NCBI GenBank assembly: GCA_018242585.1 | Contig: JAFEBQ010000024.1 | Span: 62,001 to 126,000 of the forward strand | Direction: 5' to 3' | From: Planctomycetota bacterium | GTDB lineage: Bacteria > Planctomycetota > Planctomycetia > Pirellulales > PNKZ01 | DNA length: 64,000 nt | Part shown: positions 53,490-61,883 of the stretch, piece after piece | How the letters are laid out: each line of letters starts with the position of its first letter | Position numbering within the stretch: the first letter of the stretch is position 1 | Notes under the pieces: generated by a model | The model's input: only the letters and a program-made list of their open reading frames with translations | What the model was told of the DNA's origin: nothing | The model's database searches: none | Position numbers and translations under genes: made by a program

Positions 53490-54995
53490 TCAACTCGCCG
53501 ATCCGGTCGGTACGGTAGCGGCCTCGTTCGTGGCCTCGGGCGAACTGCTGATCGTGGGGACCGCCGGGCGTGTTTCATTGCCCCGCAGATCGAGCGTCGC
53601 CAACTCGGTGCGCAACATCGATAATAACGTCTGCAAAATCGCGACGACCATCGGGCCGACGACGATGCCGATCGGTCCCAAGGCCTGGGCCCCGCCCAAC
53701 ACGCTCAACAAGCCCAAGAGCGGGTGCAAATTCGACCGGCCGTGCAGCACCAACGGCTTGATCACATTGTCGCCGACGACGCCCACCACGATGGCATACA
53801 CGGCCAGCACCGCCGCCGCCTGTGGCCGACCGTCGTGGATCAGCAGCCACAACGAGCACGAGCCCCAGACCGGAATCGCCCCCACGAACGGCACGATCGC
53901 CAGCACCATCGTCAGCACCGTCAACAGAAACACGCTTTCAAAGCCGCACCACAAGTACGCTCCGCTCATCAGAATGCCCTGCACGGCCGCCGACAGCAGC
54001 ATGGCCAGCAAGATCGCCCGCATCAGTTGGCTGAACTCGTCGAGCAGTTGTACTTCGTAGCGGTTCTCGAGCGGTGTCAACGTCATCAAGTGATCGATCA
54101 TAGCCGGGCCGTCGGCCAGAAAGTAGTACAACGCCACGGTCATCACGGCGAGCCCGACGAAGACTTGCAGCAGCATGGTGCCGACGAACTGCGTCGTGCC
54201 GACGGCCATCGGGCCGGCGAGCGTGCGAACCTCTTCGCGAATCTGGTCGACCTGCGCCGGGTCAAGGCGCAGCAAATGCTTGACCCACGAGCGAACCGGC
54301 CCGCCATAGATCGACAACCGCAGTTCCTCGAACGTGCCCGACGCCTTGGCCAGCGCGGCACGGAAGGCCGCATCGTCCTTGCGGGCTTTCAGCAACTCGC
54401 CCAGTTCGTCCTGAAAGGCGGCGATCCGATCACTGAGAACTTTTTGCCGCGCGGCCACGGCTTCGTCAGTCGGCGCGCCAACCTCGGCGGGCCACAACTC
54501 GTGGACAAATTGACCGGTCAGCAGCACCAGCCGCTCGATCGTTTGTTGCCGGCTGATCGAGTCGTCGCGGCCAAAGGGGAACTGGCTCGGCTCGCCCAGG
54601 CGGTGCAACGACGCTTCGATCTCTCCCAAGCGTTGCTCGGCCAGCGGGCCGGGCAAGTCCAGGTCGAACTTCCGCCGCCACTCGTCGGCCTGCTTGAGCA
54701 TGCTTTGCTGGTCAAAGTCGCTGACTAGCGAGATCGACTCGGTGGCGGCCCGCGTCACGATCCACAAGGCGGGCAGTAACAAAATCAGCAGCACGCTCAA
54801 CGTGGTGATACCGGCGGCCAATCGTTCGCGCCCGCCCAGTCGCTGCGACAGTCGCAGGTGCAACGGCCGGAAGATCACCACCAGCAAGATCGCCAGAAAC
54901 AGCGGCAGCAAAAAGCCGGACAGCACCTCGAACGACAGAAAGCCAAAGACGGCGACGATGCCGATCAGCACCAGAAAAGAGAAGAGTCGCTTCAT
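53490..54995 (-). CDS. AI-2E family transporter-like permease
   Basis: With the ATG at 54995 (MKRLFSFLVLIGIVAVFGFL) the protein has 501 residues. Hydrophobic spans include LLPLFLAILLVVIFRPLHL, TTLSVLLILLLPALWIV, LVGTMLLQVFVGLAVMTVAL-like near residue 290, and four near the end. A typical AI-2E-family segment is seen in PFVGAIPVWG and VGDNVIKPLVLHGRSNLHPL. A soluble loop of about 160 residues between the second and third span (around residues 110-270) is longer than in most members. Substrate and direction of transport are not known. Confidence 0.82.
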   Translation of the reverse strand: MKRLFSFLVLIGIVAVFGFLSFEVLSGFLLPLFLAILLVVIFRPLHLRLSQRLGGRERLAAGITTLSVLLILLLPALWIVTRAATESISLVSDFDQQSMLKQADEWRRKFDLDLPGPLAEQRLGEIEASLHRLGEPSQFPFGRDDSISRQQTIERLVLLTGQFVHELWPAEVGAPTDEAVAARQKVLSDRIAAFQDELGELLKARKDDAAFRAALAKASGTFEELRLSIYGGPVRSWVKHLLRLDPAQVDQIREEVRTLAGPMAVGTTQFVGTMLLQVFVGLAVMTVALYYFLADGPAMIDHLMTLTPLENRYEVQLLDEFSQLMRAILLAMLLSAAVQGILMSGAYLWCGFESVFLLTVLTMVLAIVPFVGAIPVWGSCSLWLLIHDGRPQAAAVLAVYAIVVGVVGDNVIKPLVLHGRSNLHPLLGLLSVLGGAQALGPIGIVVGPMVVAILQTLLSMLRTELATLDLRGNETRPAVPTISSSPEATNEAATVPTGSAS

Positions 54996-55157
54996 TCGCA
55001 CGCAAATCTCCCGGCTCGCCTCGCCCTGTCCCCTCACGGCCGCGTTGGCTGACCGGTTATTGTAGTCGAATTGGATCGAGAAGTCGCTAAGATCAAACGG
55101 CTGCCGCTGTCTTAACGCAAACGGCGGCCTGTAGTCACCATAAAACAGAGCAAGATC

Positions 55158-55952
55158 GTGTACCTCATGTACGTCGACGAAAGCGGTGACTGCGGCCTGC
55201 CGGTTGACGGCTCGCCGTCGAGCCACTTTTGCCTGACGGGCCTGGTGGTGCATGAGTTGCGTTGGCGCGACACGATGGTGCAACTGCTCAGTTTCCGACA
55301 CTGGCTCAAGCGTCGCTACAAGGTTTACCTGGACGACGAGCTACACGCGGCGGACATGATTTCCAAGCCCTCGAAGATTGCTCTTTCGCTCCGGCAGCTT
55401 GCGAAGCACCAGCGACCGGCAATCATTCGTCACTTTGCGGATGAGATCGCAACTTTGTCAGACGTGAACCTGATCAACGTGGTCGTCGATAAGCGGACAG
55501 GTCACGCGCCCAACAAAGACGAGGTTTTTCGCTGGGCTTGGTATTCGCTGTTCCAGCGCTTCGAGAATACGATTCGTTTTCAGAACTTTCCCGATCCGAA
55601 GAACGCCGACGACCGGGGGATCGTCTTTCCCGACGCCACCGATGGACCGAGACTAAAACGGTTTCTCGATTCGATGCGGCTTAGCAATCAACTCAAGGTG
55701 CAGCAACGATCCGGGACGTTCGTTTACCACAACCAGCCGATCCGAGCCATTGTTGAAGATCCCGTGGTGCGAGATTCGCAACATTCGTATCTCATTCAGG
55801 CGGCGGACTGTGCCGTGTTTCTCCTCAAGCAGTATGTACAGCCATCGGCGTACATGAAAAAGCATGGCGGCAATGCTTATTTCAAGCGGCTCGATCCGGT
55901 GCTGTGCAAACTCGCCTCGAATAAAGACCCTGAGGGGATCGTACGCCTATGA
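55158..55952 (+). CDS. DUF3800 domain protein
   Basis: The 264-residue protein starts with the GTG at 55158 (YLMYVDESGDCGLPVDG). The DESGD motif near the N terminus and RDSQHSYLIQAADCAVF near the C terminus are the DUF3800 signatures, an RNase H-like fold with likely nuclease activity. Lys/Arg-rich segments and a highly charged middle (RTGHAPNKDEVFRWAWYSLF) are seen. GC is lower here: in bases 55681-55740, 31 of 60 are G or C by hand count. It is on its own between two multi-gene regions and may be horizontally acquired. Confidence 0.78.
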   Translation: MYLMYVDESGDCGLPVDGSPSSHFCLTGLVVHELRWRDTMVQLLSFRHWLKRRYKVYLDDELHAADMISKPSKIALSLRQLAKHQRPAIIRHFADEIATLSDVNLINVVVDKRTGHAPNKDEVFRWAWYSLFQRFENTIRFQNFPDPKNADDRGIVFPDATDGPRLKRFLDSMRLSNQLKVQQRSGTFVYHNQPIRAIVEDPVVRDSQHSYLIQAADCAVFLLKQYVQPSAYMKKHGGNAYFKRLDPVLCKLASNKDPEGIVRL

Positions 55953-56112
55953 GCGGCGGCGCAAAAAAATGGGGCCCCCTTGCGGAGGCCCTGGTGGATC
56001 CTACTCTCCGGACTTACCCGGATTTCAGATCCAATTAAATCGTATGTCGCATTCTTCGGTCGAACAAGAACAAAAACTATGCCATTTACAGCCCGAATTC
56101 ACCTAATCCGAT

Positions 56113-57102
56113 ATGCAGCCGCAGATTGGGCCTAATCATGCGAGTCTCACGTTGAATCGACCGCGGCTGCGACGACTGGTGTTCCTGACGCTCAAATGCG
56201 CGATTGTCGCCGCGCTGGTGTGGGGCGTCTGGAAAACGCTGGTGGTCGCCTGGGCCGAGTTGGAGCGCCATGCCTGGTCGCCGGCCGAGTTGCGCCCCGG
56301 CTGGTTGGCCGCGTCGGCGGCACTCTACATCGCGGCGCTGGCCTGTTGGGGGACGTTCTGGTGGCGGGCGCTCGGGCAATTGAACCAGCCGGTCGGTTGG
56401 CTGCGCACGTTGCGCGCCTACTGCATCGGCCACTTGGGGAAATACGTCCCGGGCAAGGCGTTGGTCGTCGTGCTGCGCGCGGGGCTGGTCAGCGGCCCGG
56501 GCGTCAACACTCCCGTGGCCGCGGCCAGCGTGTTTCTGGAAACATTGACCATGATGGCCGTCGGCGCGTTCTGCGCCGGCGCGCTGTTGGCCGTTAGCTT
56601 TCGCGATCAGCCCTGGCTGATGTTGCTGGCCCTAGGCTGCGCCGTGGGGGCGGGCGTCGGCACGTTGCCCGCGGTGTTTCGCGCGGTCGTATCGCGCGTC
56701 GCGCGGGGCAAGGTTGACGCCGCTTCGCTCGACCGGCTGGTGGCCGCGCCGTGGAGTTGGTTGCTCACAGGCTGGGGCGTCGAGGCGGCAGGCTGGGCGC
56801 TGCACGGAGCGAGCTTGTGGGCCGCCGCCATCGCCACGGGGCTCTTAGCGCCCTCGTTCGACCTGCAAGGTTTGATCTTTTGCACGGCGGCTGGCGCGCT
56901 GTCGATCGTGGTCGGCTTTGTGGCGCTCGTGCCCGGCGGGGCCGTGGTTCGCGAGACGGTGCTGTTGGCGCTGTTGCCCCCGCTGTTCGCGGCCGACGGC
57001 GAATCGGCGGCGCTGGTCACGGCCCTGGTTTCGCGCGTGGTGGCGCTAGTGGCTGAACTGCTGGTTTCAATTATCCTATATCCAGCGGCGCGACGCGGCT
57101 GA
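56113..57102 (+). CDS. Lysylphosphatidylglycerol synthase-like membrane protein (UPF0104)
   Basis: The 329-residue protein has about eight hydrophobic segments, and the motif GHLGKYVPGKALVVVLRAGL is characteristic of LPG_synthase_TM (flippase-like) proteins. LSIVVGFVALVPGGAVVRET VLL is the second conserved segment, near residue 260. It lacks the soluble LPG synthase catalytic domain. Such proteins often accompany glycosyltransferases, and one (GT2) begins 213 bp downstream on the same strand. Together with the coupled membrane protein this suggests a glycan or lipid-carrier pathway. Confidence 0.82.
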   Translation: MQPQIGPNHASLTLNRPRLRRLVFLTLKCAIVAALVWGVWKTLVVAWAELERHAWSPAELRPGWLAASAALYIAALACWGTFWWRALGQLNQPVGWLRTLRAYCIGHLGKYVPGKALVVVLRAGLVSGPGVNTPVAAASVFLETLTMMAVGAFCAGALLAVSFRDQPWLMLLALGCAVGAGVGTLPAVFRAVVSRVARGKVDAASLDRLVAAPWSWLLTGWGVEAAGWALHGASLWAAAIATGLLAPSFDLQGLIFCTAAGALSIVVGFVALVPGGAVVRETVLLALLPPLFAADGESAALVTALVSRVVALVAELLVSIILYPAARRG

Positions 57103-57243
57103 AACTGACGCTCGACCTGTACTTGGTTTGAAAACGCATTAAACAAGGCGGCAATTGACGCGGCCCGGACGGTCGACGACCATAGTGGTCCCACCTCGGC
57201 CCCGGCCCGCCTGCCCCCGCACGGTTCTTCTCTCGGCAAGACT

Positions 57244-57307
57244 TGTTTCTGAGCACTCGTGTTTCTGGACAATTATGTTTCTGAGCAAGCGTGTTTCTAA
57301 TCAAACA
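57244..57307 (+). repeat. Four tandem 16-bp repeats upstream of the GT2 gene
   Basis: TGTTTCT begins at 57244, 57260, 57276 and 57292, exactly 16 bp apart. The first and third units continue GAGCA and the second reads GGACA. The last unit ends 8 bp before the GT2 start codon (57316). The spacing corresponds to about 1.5 DNA turns. Confidence 0.85.
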
Positions 57308-57315
57308 GTAGCTCG

Positions 57316-58296
57316 ATGAAAATCTCGGCAGTCATCCCGGTCTGCAACGAAGACGAAAGCGTCGGCACGCTGCACGGCGAGCTGAGCGCCGTCGCGCGCG
57401 ACCAGGGTTACGACTTGCAGATCGTGTTCATCGATGACGGCTCGACCGACGACACCTGGAAGGCCATACGCGGCCTGGCCCAGCAAGACCCCCGCGTACA
57501 TGGCATTCGCTTCCGCCGCAACTTTGGCAAGGCGGCGGCGCTGACCGCGGGCTTTCGCGCGGCGACCGGCGATGTTGTGATCACGCTCGACGGCGATTTG
57601 CAGGACGACCCGGCCGAGATTCCGCGATTCTTGAAGCAACTCGATGACGAACATCTCGACGTGATTAGCGGCTGGAAGCAGGTCCGCCACGACCCCTGGC
57701 ACAAGGTCGGGCCGTCGCGGGTGTTCAACGGCATGGTCAGTTGGCTGACCGGCGTCAAGCTACACGACCACAACTGCGGTATGAAGTGCTACCGTCGCGA
57801 GGTGCTGGGCGAGGTCCAGCTCTACGGTGAACTGCACCGCTTCGTGCCGGTGCTGGCAGCGGCGCGTGGCTTTAAGGTCGGCGAGATGGTCGTCACGCAT
57901 CGCCCGCGACAGTTCGGCCAGTCGAAATACGGTGTCCGCCGGTTCGTAAAAGGCTTTCTCGACCTGCTGACCGTGACGTTCCTGACAGGTTTCGGCCAGC
58001 GGCCGCAACATTTGCTGGGAACCTTGGGGCTGTTGTTCTTTGTGGCCGGCGGCGCCGAGTTGCTTTATCTGGCCGGATATTGGCTGGTGAACACGCTGCA
58101 AGGGATCGATCCCAAGCTGCACCAGCGGCCTGCTGTCATTTACTCGGTGGGGATGTTGCTGCTGGGGGGGCAATTGCTTTCGATCGGGTTGTTGGCTGAA
58201 ATGATTACTTCGTTTCAAAGCCGCACGACCGACGCCTATTCGATCGCCGAGCAGACCGTCGCGCCGGCCGATCCACACCCCACGCCCAAGCCATGA
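57316..58296 (+). CDS. Family 2 glycosyltransferase (dolichyl-phosphate mannosyltransferase/ArnC-like)
   Basis: The 326-residue protein has a GT2 fold (SAVIPVCNEDESVGTLHGEL, FIDDGSTDDTW, TLDGDLQDDP) and two C-terminal membrane spans (LLGTLGLLFFVAGGAELLYL, SVGMLLLGGQLLSIGLLAEM), the layout of ArnC/DpmG-type enzymes that charge an undecaprenyl or dolichyl carrier with sugar. Its TGA overlaps the next ATG (ATGA), which couples it to the following membrane protein. It has an unusual tandem repeat just before its start. Confidence 0.9.
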   Translation: MKISAVIPVCNEDESVGTLHGELSAVARDQGYDLQIVFIDDGSTDDTWKAIRGLAQQDPRVHGIRFRRNFGKAAALTAGFRAATGDVVITLDGDLQDDPAEIPRFLKQLDDEHLDVISGWKQVRHDPWHKVGPSRVFNGMVSWLTGVKLHDHNCGMKCYRREVLGEVQLYGELHRFVPVLAAARGFKVGEMVVTHRPRQFGQSKYGVRRFVKGFLDLLTVTFLTGFGQRPQHLLGTLGLLFFVAGGAELLYLAGYWLVNTLQGIDPKLHQRPAVIYSVGMLLLGGQLLSIGLLAEMITSFQSRTTDAYSIAEQTVAPADPHPTPKP

Positions 58297-60080
58297 GCGC
58301 CCAGCCCAATCAACCATCGCAGCCATCGAACAAGCCGGGGGGCAACGCGCCCAACAAGCCCAGTGCTTCGGGCAGCACGTTCAACGTCGCCCCGTCCAGC
58401 ACGTCGTCATCGAGTACGCAGGGCAAGCCGAACGCGCCGGCCACCAAGCCAACGACCCCGCCGGCCAAGCCGAAGACCGAGGATGATCCCCGCGTCGCGT
58501 TGCGTCGCAGCTTGTATGCCGTGCTGATCGTCGTCGGTGTCGGTGGCATGTCGGGACGCATCCTGGCGGTGAACTCGGTCGACAAGATCGGCCAGGAAGC
58601 GGTGCTGCGCAAGACGCAGCCCGAGCGGATAATCCAGCGTCCGTTCCTGAGTGGCAACGACCGGAGCCGCTGGTGTACCGTCCGCTCGCTGGTCGAGTTG
58701 GGGACGTACCAGATCGACAACATCGTGAACCAGGAGAACTGGGATACGATCGACATGGTCAAGCATGACGGGCATGGCAAGCTGCCCACGCCGCCGGCGC
58801 GCTTGGCCGCGGACGAAGGGCACCTATATTCGAGCAAGCCGCCGTTCCTGTCGTCCCTGATCGCGGGCCCTTACTGGGTGATCGTCCGCGCCAGCGGTTG
58901 GACGCTCGGGACTCATCCTTACTTCGTCGGGCGCACGCTACTGATTCTGGTCAACGTGCTGCCGGCGATTTTCTACTTCATCGCTGTGGCCCAGATGGTC
59001 GAGCGCTACGGCCGCAGCGATTGGGGCCGGCTGTTCGCCATGGCCTGCGCCGTGTTCGCCACTTTCCTGTCAACATTTGCCGTGGTGCTGACCAACCATT
59101 TGCCGGCGGCCTATGCGGCGGCCATCGGGCTGAACGCGGCCCTGAAAGTCTACATCGACAGGAACACGAGCTGGTTTCAGTTTCTGCTGGCTGGCTTCTT
59201 CTCGGCCTTTGCGGCGGCGTGCGAGTTGCCGGCCTTGGCGCTGTGCGCCGCGTTGTTCGTGGCGCTGCTGTTGACGTCGTGGCGCAAGACGCTGTTTGCC
59301 GCGCTGCCTGGCGCGCTGATCGTCGTCGGAGCTTTCTTCGGCACGAACTATGCCGCGCACGAGACGCTGCTGCCGGCCTATGCCATGCGGCACGGTGACG
59401 AAGCGCCGGCGGTCGGGGCGACGACTCCGGCTGCGGCTCCCGCTGCCGCGCCAGCGGATCCTTTTGCGGCGGCCCCCGGCGCGCCTGCGCCGAACGCTCC
59501 GGCGGCAACACCCGCCGCGGCGAAAGCCGCGCCGCAGCAGCGCTATGGCTGGTATTTCTTTGACTACAAGCGCGGCGAACGGGTGATTCCCAGCTATTGG
59601 AGCGACCCGACCAAGCAAAGCGCCATCGACCGTGGCGAGCCGGACCAGGCGATCTACGCCTTTCACGCCCTGGTTGGTCATCACGGCATCTTCTCACTGA
59701 CGCCGGTTTGGTTGCTGGCCCTGGTCGGCGGGTTGGCCTGGCTGTTTCGCGCGGGGCGAATGCGCTGGGCCGCGCTGGCGCTCTTGGCCGTCTCGTCCGT
59801 CTGCATCGTCTTCTACATCATGCGGCCGATGGCCGATCGGAATTACGGCGGCATGACCAGCGGCTTTCGCTGGGCGTTCTGGATGGCGCCGCTATGGCTG
59901 GTGATGATGCTGCCGGCCGCCGACGGGGCGGGCAAGAACCGCATCCTGCGCGGCGCGTGCCTGATCTTGCTGGTGATGAGCGTTCTGTCGGTCACCTATC
60001 CGACCTGGAATCCCTGGACGCAACCGTGGCTGACGGATTTTTTGCTGGAACGCGGGTTGATTGGTTTGGGGCCGCGGTGA
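58293..60080 (+). CDS. Large multi-span membrane protein coupled to GT2
   Basis: The 595-residue protein has a low-complexity N terminus (Gln/Pro/Ser/Thr/Lys-rich to about residue 65), one span near 75-95, then about ten further spans. A Pro/Ala-rich soluble insert (about residues 371-411, ending before QQRYGWYFFDYKRGER) lies within the chain. The segments GHLYSSKPPFLSSLIAGPY and NYGGMTSGFRWAFWM recall GT39-like or PMT-type glycosyltransferases, though I see no clear family signature. The ATG overlaps the GT2 stop codon. I infer that it uses the sugar carrier made by the GT2. Confidence 0.65.
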   Translation: MSAQPNQPSQPSNKPGGNAPNKPSASGSTFNVAPSSTSSSSTQGKPNAPATKPTTPPAKPKTEDDPRVALRRSLYAVLIVVGVGGMSGRILAVNSVDKIGQEAVLRKTQPERIIQRPFLSGNDRSRWCTVRSLVELGTYQIDNIVNQENWDTIDMVKHDGHGKLPTPPARLAADEGHLYSSKPPFLSSLIAGPYWVIVRASGWTLGTHPYFVGRTLLILVNVLPAIFYFIAVAQMVERYGRSDWGRLFAMACAVFATFLSTFAVVLTNHLPAAYAAAIGLNAALKVYIDRNTSWFQFLLAGFFSAFAAACELPALALCAALFVALLLTSWRKTLFAALPGALIVVGAFFGTNYAAHETLLPAYAMRHGDEAPAVGATTPAAAPAAAPADPFAAAPGAPAPNAPAATPAAAKAAPQQRYGWYFFDYKRGERVIPSYWSDPTKQSAIDRGEPDQAIYAFHALVGHHGIFSLTPVWLLALVGGLAWLFRAGRMRWAALALLAVSSVCIVFYIMRPMADRNYGGMTSGFRWAFWMAPLWLVMMLPAADGAGKNRILRGACLILLVMSVLSVTYPTWNPWTQPWLTDFLLERGLIGLGPR

Positions 60081-60164
60081 CCTGGGAAAAGTTGCGAGTT
60101 GCTGGTTGCTTGTTGCTAGTCGGGACGGCCGAACTGCATTCGGTCGCTCCGCGGCCGCTGCCTT

Positions 60165-60330
60165 ACACCTCTCCCTTGATGGGAGAGGTCGCGAGCGCAG
60201 CGAAGCGGGTGAGGGTGAAAACGCTGCCGGCTTGGTGCATGGCACAACTCGCCGGCACTCTGAACTCAATACCGCAAGGATGTGAGCGCGTTGACCCTCC
60301 CCCAACCCCTCCCTGAAAGGGTGGGGTGTT
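60165..60330. repeat. Intergenic palindromic element, CACCTCTCCC type (copy 2)
   Basis: ACACCTCTCCCTTGATGGGA, then GAGGTCGCGAGCGCAGCGAA, ending CCTCCCCCAACCCCTCCCTG AAAGGGTGGGGTGTT. The same layout is found at 12445-12604. A half copy of the GTTGCTGGTTGCT module (about 60088-60118) precedes it and a CTGACAACTGACCACGGACA module (60372-60420) follows, so the whole gap 60081-60422 is repeat-like. Confidence 0.8.
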
Positions 60331-60422
60331 TGCGTGTTGCCGCGTCAGGGACGCAAAGCAATGGACTACAACGGACTACTGACAACTGACCACGGACAAA
60401 CCGCAACTGACAACGGACACGA

Positions 60423-61682
60423 ATGTTCAACGACCAAACGATTCAAACCATCCGCAGCCAGTTCCCGGCTCTCGCGCGCACTGTCAACGGCGCGCCGGCT
60501 GTGTTCTTCGATGGCCCGGCCGGCAGCCAGGTGCCGCAGCGGGTGATTGACGCCATCGCCGAATACCTGGCGAACTGCAACGCCAACCACGCTGGATGTT
60601 TCGCCACGGGCATCGAAAGCGACGCATTGTTGGACGAAGCCCATCGGGCCGCGGCCGCGCTGTTCGGCAGCGAGGACGCCGGCACGGTCGCCTTTGGCCA
60701 GAACATGACCTCGCTGACCTTCGCCCTCAGCCGGGCGCTGGCCCGCACTTGGCGCGCCGGCGACGAGATCATCGTCAGCCGGCTCGACCACGACGCGAAC
60801 TTCACGCCCTGGATCCTGGCGGCCCAGGACGCCGGCGTGGTCGTGCGGTTCATCGAAGTGCGGGCCGACGATTGCACGCTTGACCTCGATAGTTTTCGCC
60901 GGGCCTTGTCGCCACGCACGCGGCTGGTGGCGGTCGGCGCGGCCAGCAACGCCGTCGGCACGGTACACCCGGTGGCCGAGATCGCCACCGCGGCCCACGC
61001 GGTCGGGGCGCTGGTGTTCGTCGACGCCGTCCATTACGCGGCCCATCGCATGATCGACGTGGCGGCGTGGGACTGCGATTTCTGTGTCTGCTCGGCTTAC
61101 AAGTTTTTTGGGCCCCACGTTGGCTTGCTGTGGGGGCGGCGCGAGCTGCTCGAATCGCTGGTGGCGTACAAGTTGCGACCGGCGCCGAACGAGCTGCCCG
61201 GCAAGTGGATGACCGGCACGCAAAGCCACGAAGGAATCGCCGGCGTGCTGGCCGCGATCGATTACCTGGCCGATCTTGGTCGCGCGTGCGAGCCGGCCGC
61301 GCCCGAGCCCAATGCAATCGAACGGCGCGCCGCGCTGACGGCAGCGTATCAGGCGATCAGTGCTTATGAGCGCGAGTTGTCGCGACACATGCTGACCGGC
61401 CTGGCCCGATTGAGTGACGTGCGCGTGTGGGGCATTACCGCGCCCGAGCTGCTGGGGGAGCGCGTCTCGACGTTTGGCCTGACCCATCGCCGTTTGCCGG
61501 CGCGCGAGCTGGCCGAGCGCTTGGCCGCGGCGGGCGTGTTCTCCTGGGCGGGCAATTTCTACGCGCTGCCGCTGACCGAGTCGCTGGGGCTGGAGCCCGA
61601 GGGGATGCTCCGACTGGGCATGCTGCACTACAACACGAAAGCCGAAATCAATCGGGCATTGGACGTGCTAAAACAATTGTAG
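60423..61682 (+). CDS. Class V aminotransferase, cysteine desulfurase-like without the active-site Cys
   Basis: The 419-residue PLP enzyme resembles the SufS/CsdA group (TIGR01976-type). The Schiff-base Lys227 lies in CSAYKFFGPHVGLLWG, and substrate-binding DAVHYAAH and SRLDHDANFTPW are visible. In SufS the catalytic Cys sits in GHHCAMPL; the aligned segment here is AGNFYALPL, so the position is Tyr380. Transsulfuration by a persulfide is therefore unlikely, and the substrate is unknown. The stop codon TAG overlaps the first bases of the GTAGGGCACGC repeat. No Suf or Isc gene is adjacent. Confidence 0.82.
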   Translation: MFNDQTIQTIRSQFPALARTVNGAPAVFFDGPAGSQVPQRVIDAIAEYLANCNANHAGCFATGIESDALLDEAHRAAAALFGSEDAGTVAFGQNMTSLTFALSRALARTWRAGDEIIVSRLDHDANFTPWILAAQDAGVVVRFIEVRADDCTLDLDSFRRALSPRTRLVAVGAASNAVGTVHPVAEIATAAHAVGALVFVDAVHYAAHRMIDVAAWDCDFCVCSAYKFFGPHVGLLWGRRELLESLVAYKLRPAPNELPGKWMTGTQSHEGIAGVLAAIDYLADLGRACEPAAPEPNAIERRAALTAAYQAISAYERELSRHMLTGLARLSDVRVWGITAPELLGERVSTFGLTHRRLPARELAERLAAAGVFSWAGNFYALPLTESLGLEPEGMLRLGMLHYNTKAEINRALDVLKQL

Positions 61683-61742
61683 GGCACGCATCTGTGCGTA
61701 CCGAGAATCAGCACGAAGGTACGCACGGGGTGCGTACCCTAC
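61679..61742. repeat. Inverted repeat, GTAGGGCACGCATCTGTGCG type (copy 2)
   Basis: GTAGGGCACGCATCTGTGCG TACC faces GGTACGCACGGGGTGCGTAC CCTAC. The element is similar to the copy at 52536-52608. The TAG of its first bases forms the stop codon of the preceding gene. The remaining gap to 61883 shows no gene. Confidence 0.85.
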
Positions 61743-61883
61743 GGCTGTTTGGCGTGCTAGCCACCGAAGCGTTGGCGGCGACGTGGGCGCTGGTTTACAA
61801 TACACCCCTGCCCGCCTGGGTGCCGGTTGGCTGCTTAACACCTACCGGCGCTGATCCTGCCTACCCCCACTGAGTGCTCGCCC

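Noticed and set aside
57244-57307. 16-bp tandem units considered as a CRISPR remnant
   Set aside because: Spacers would be too short (9 bp) and no Cas gene is near.
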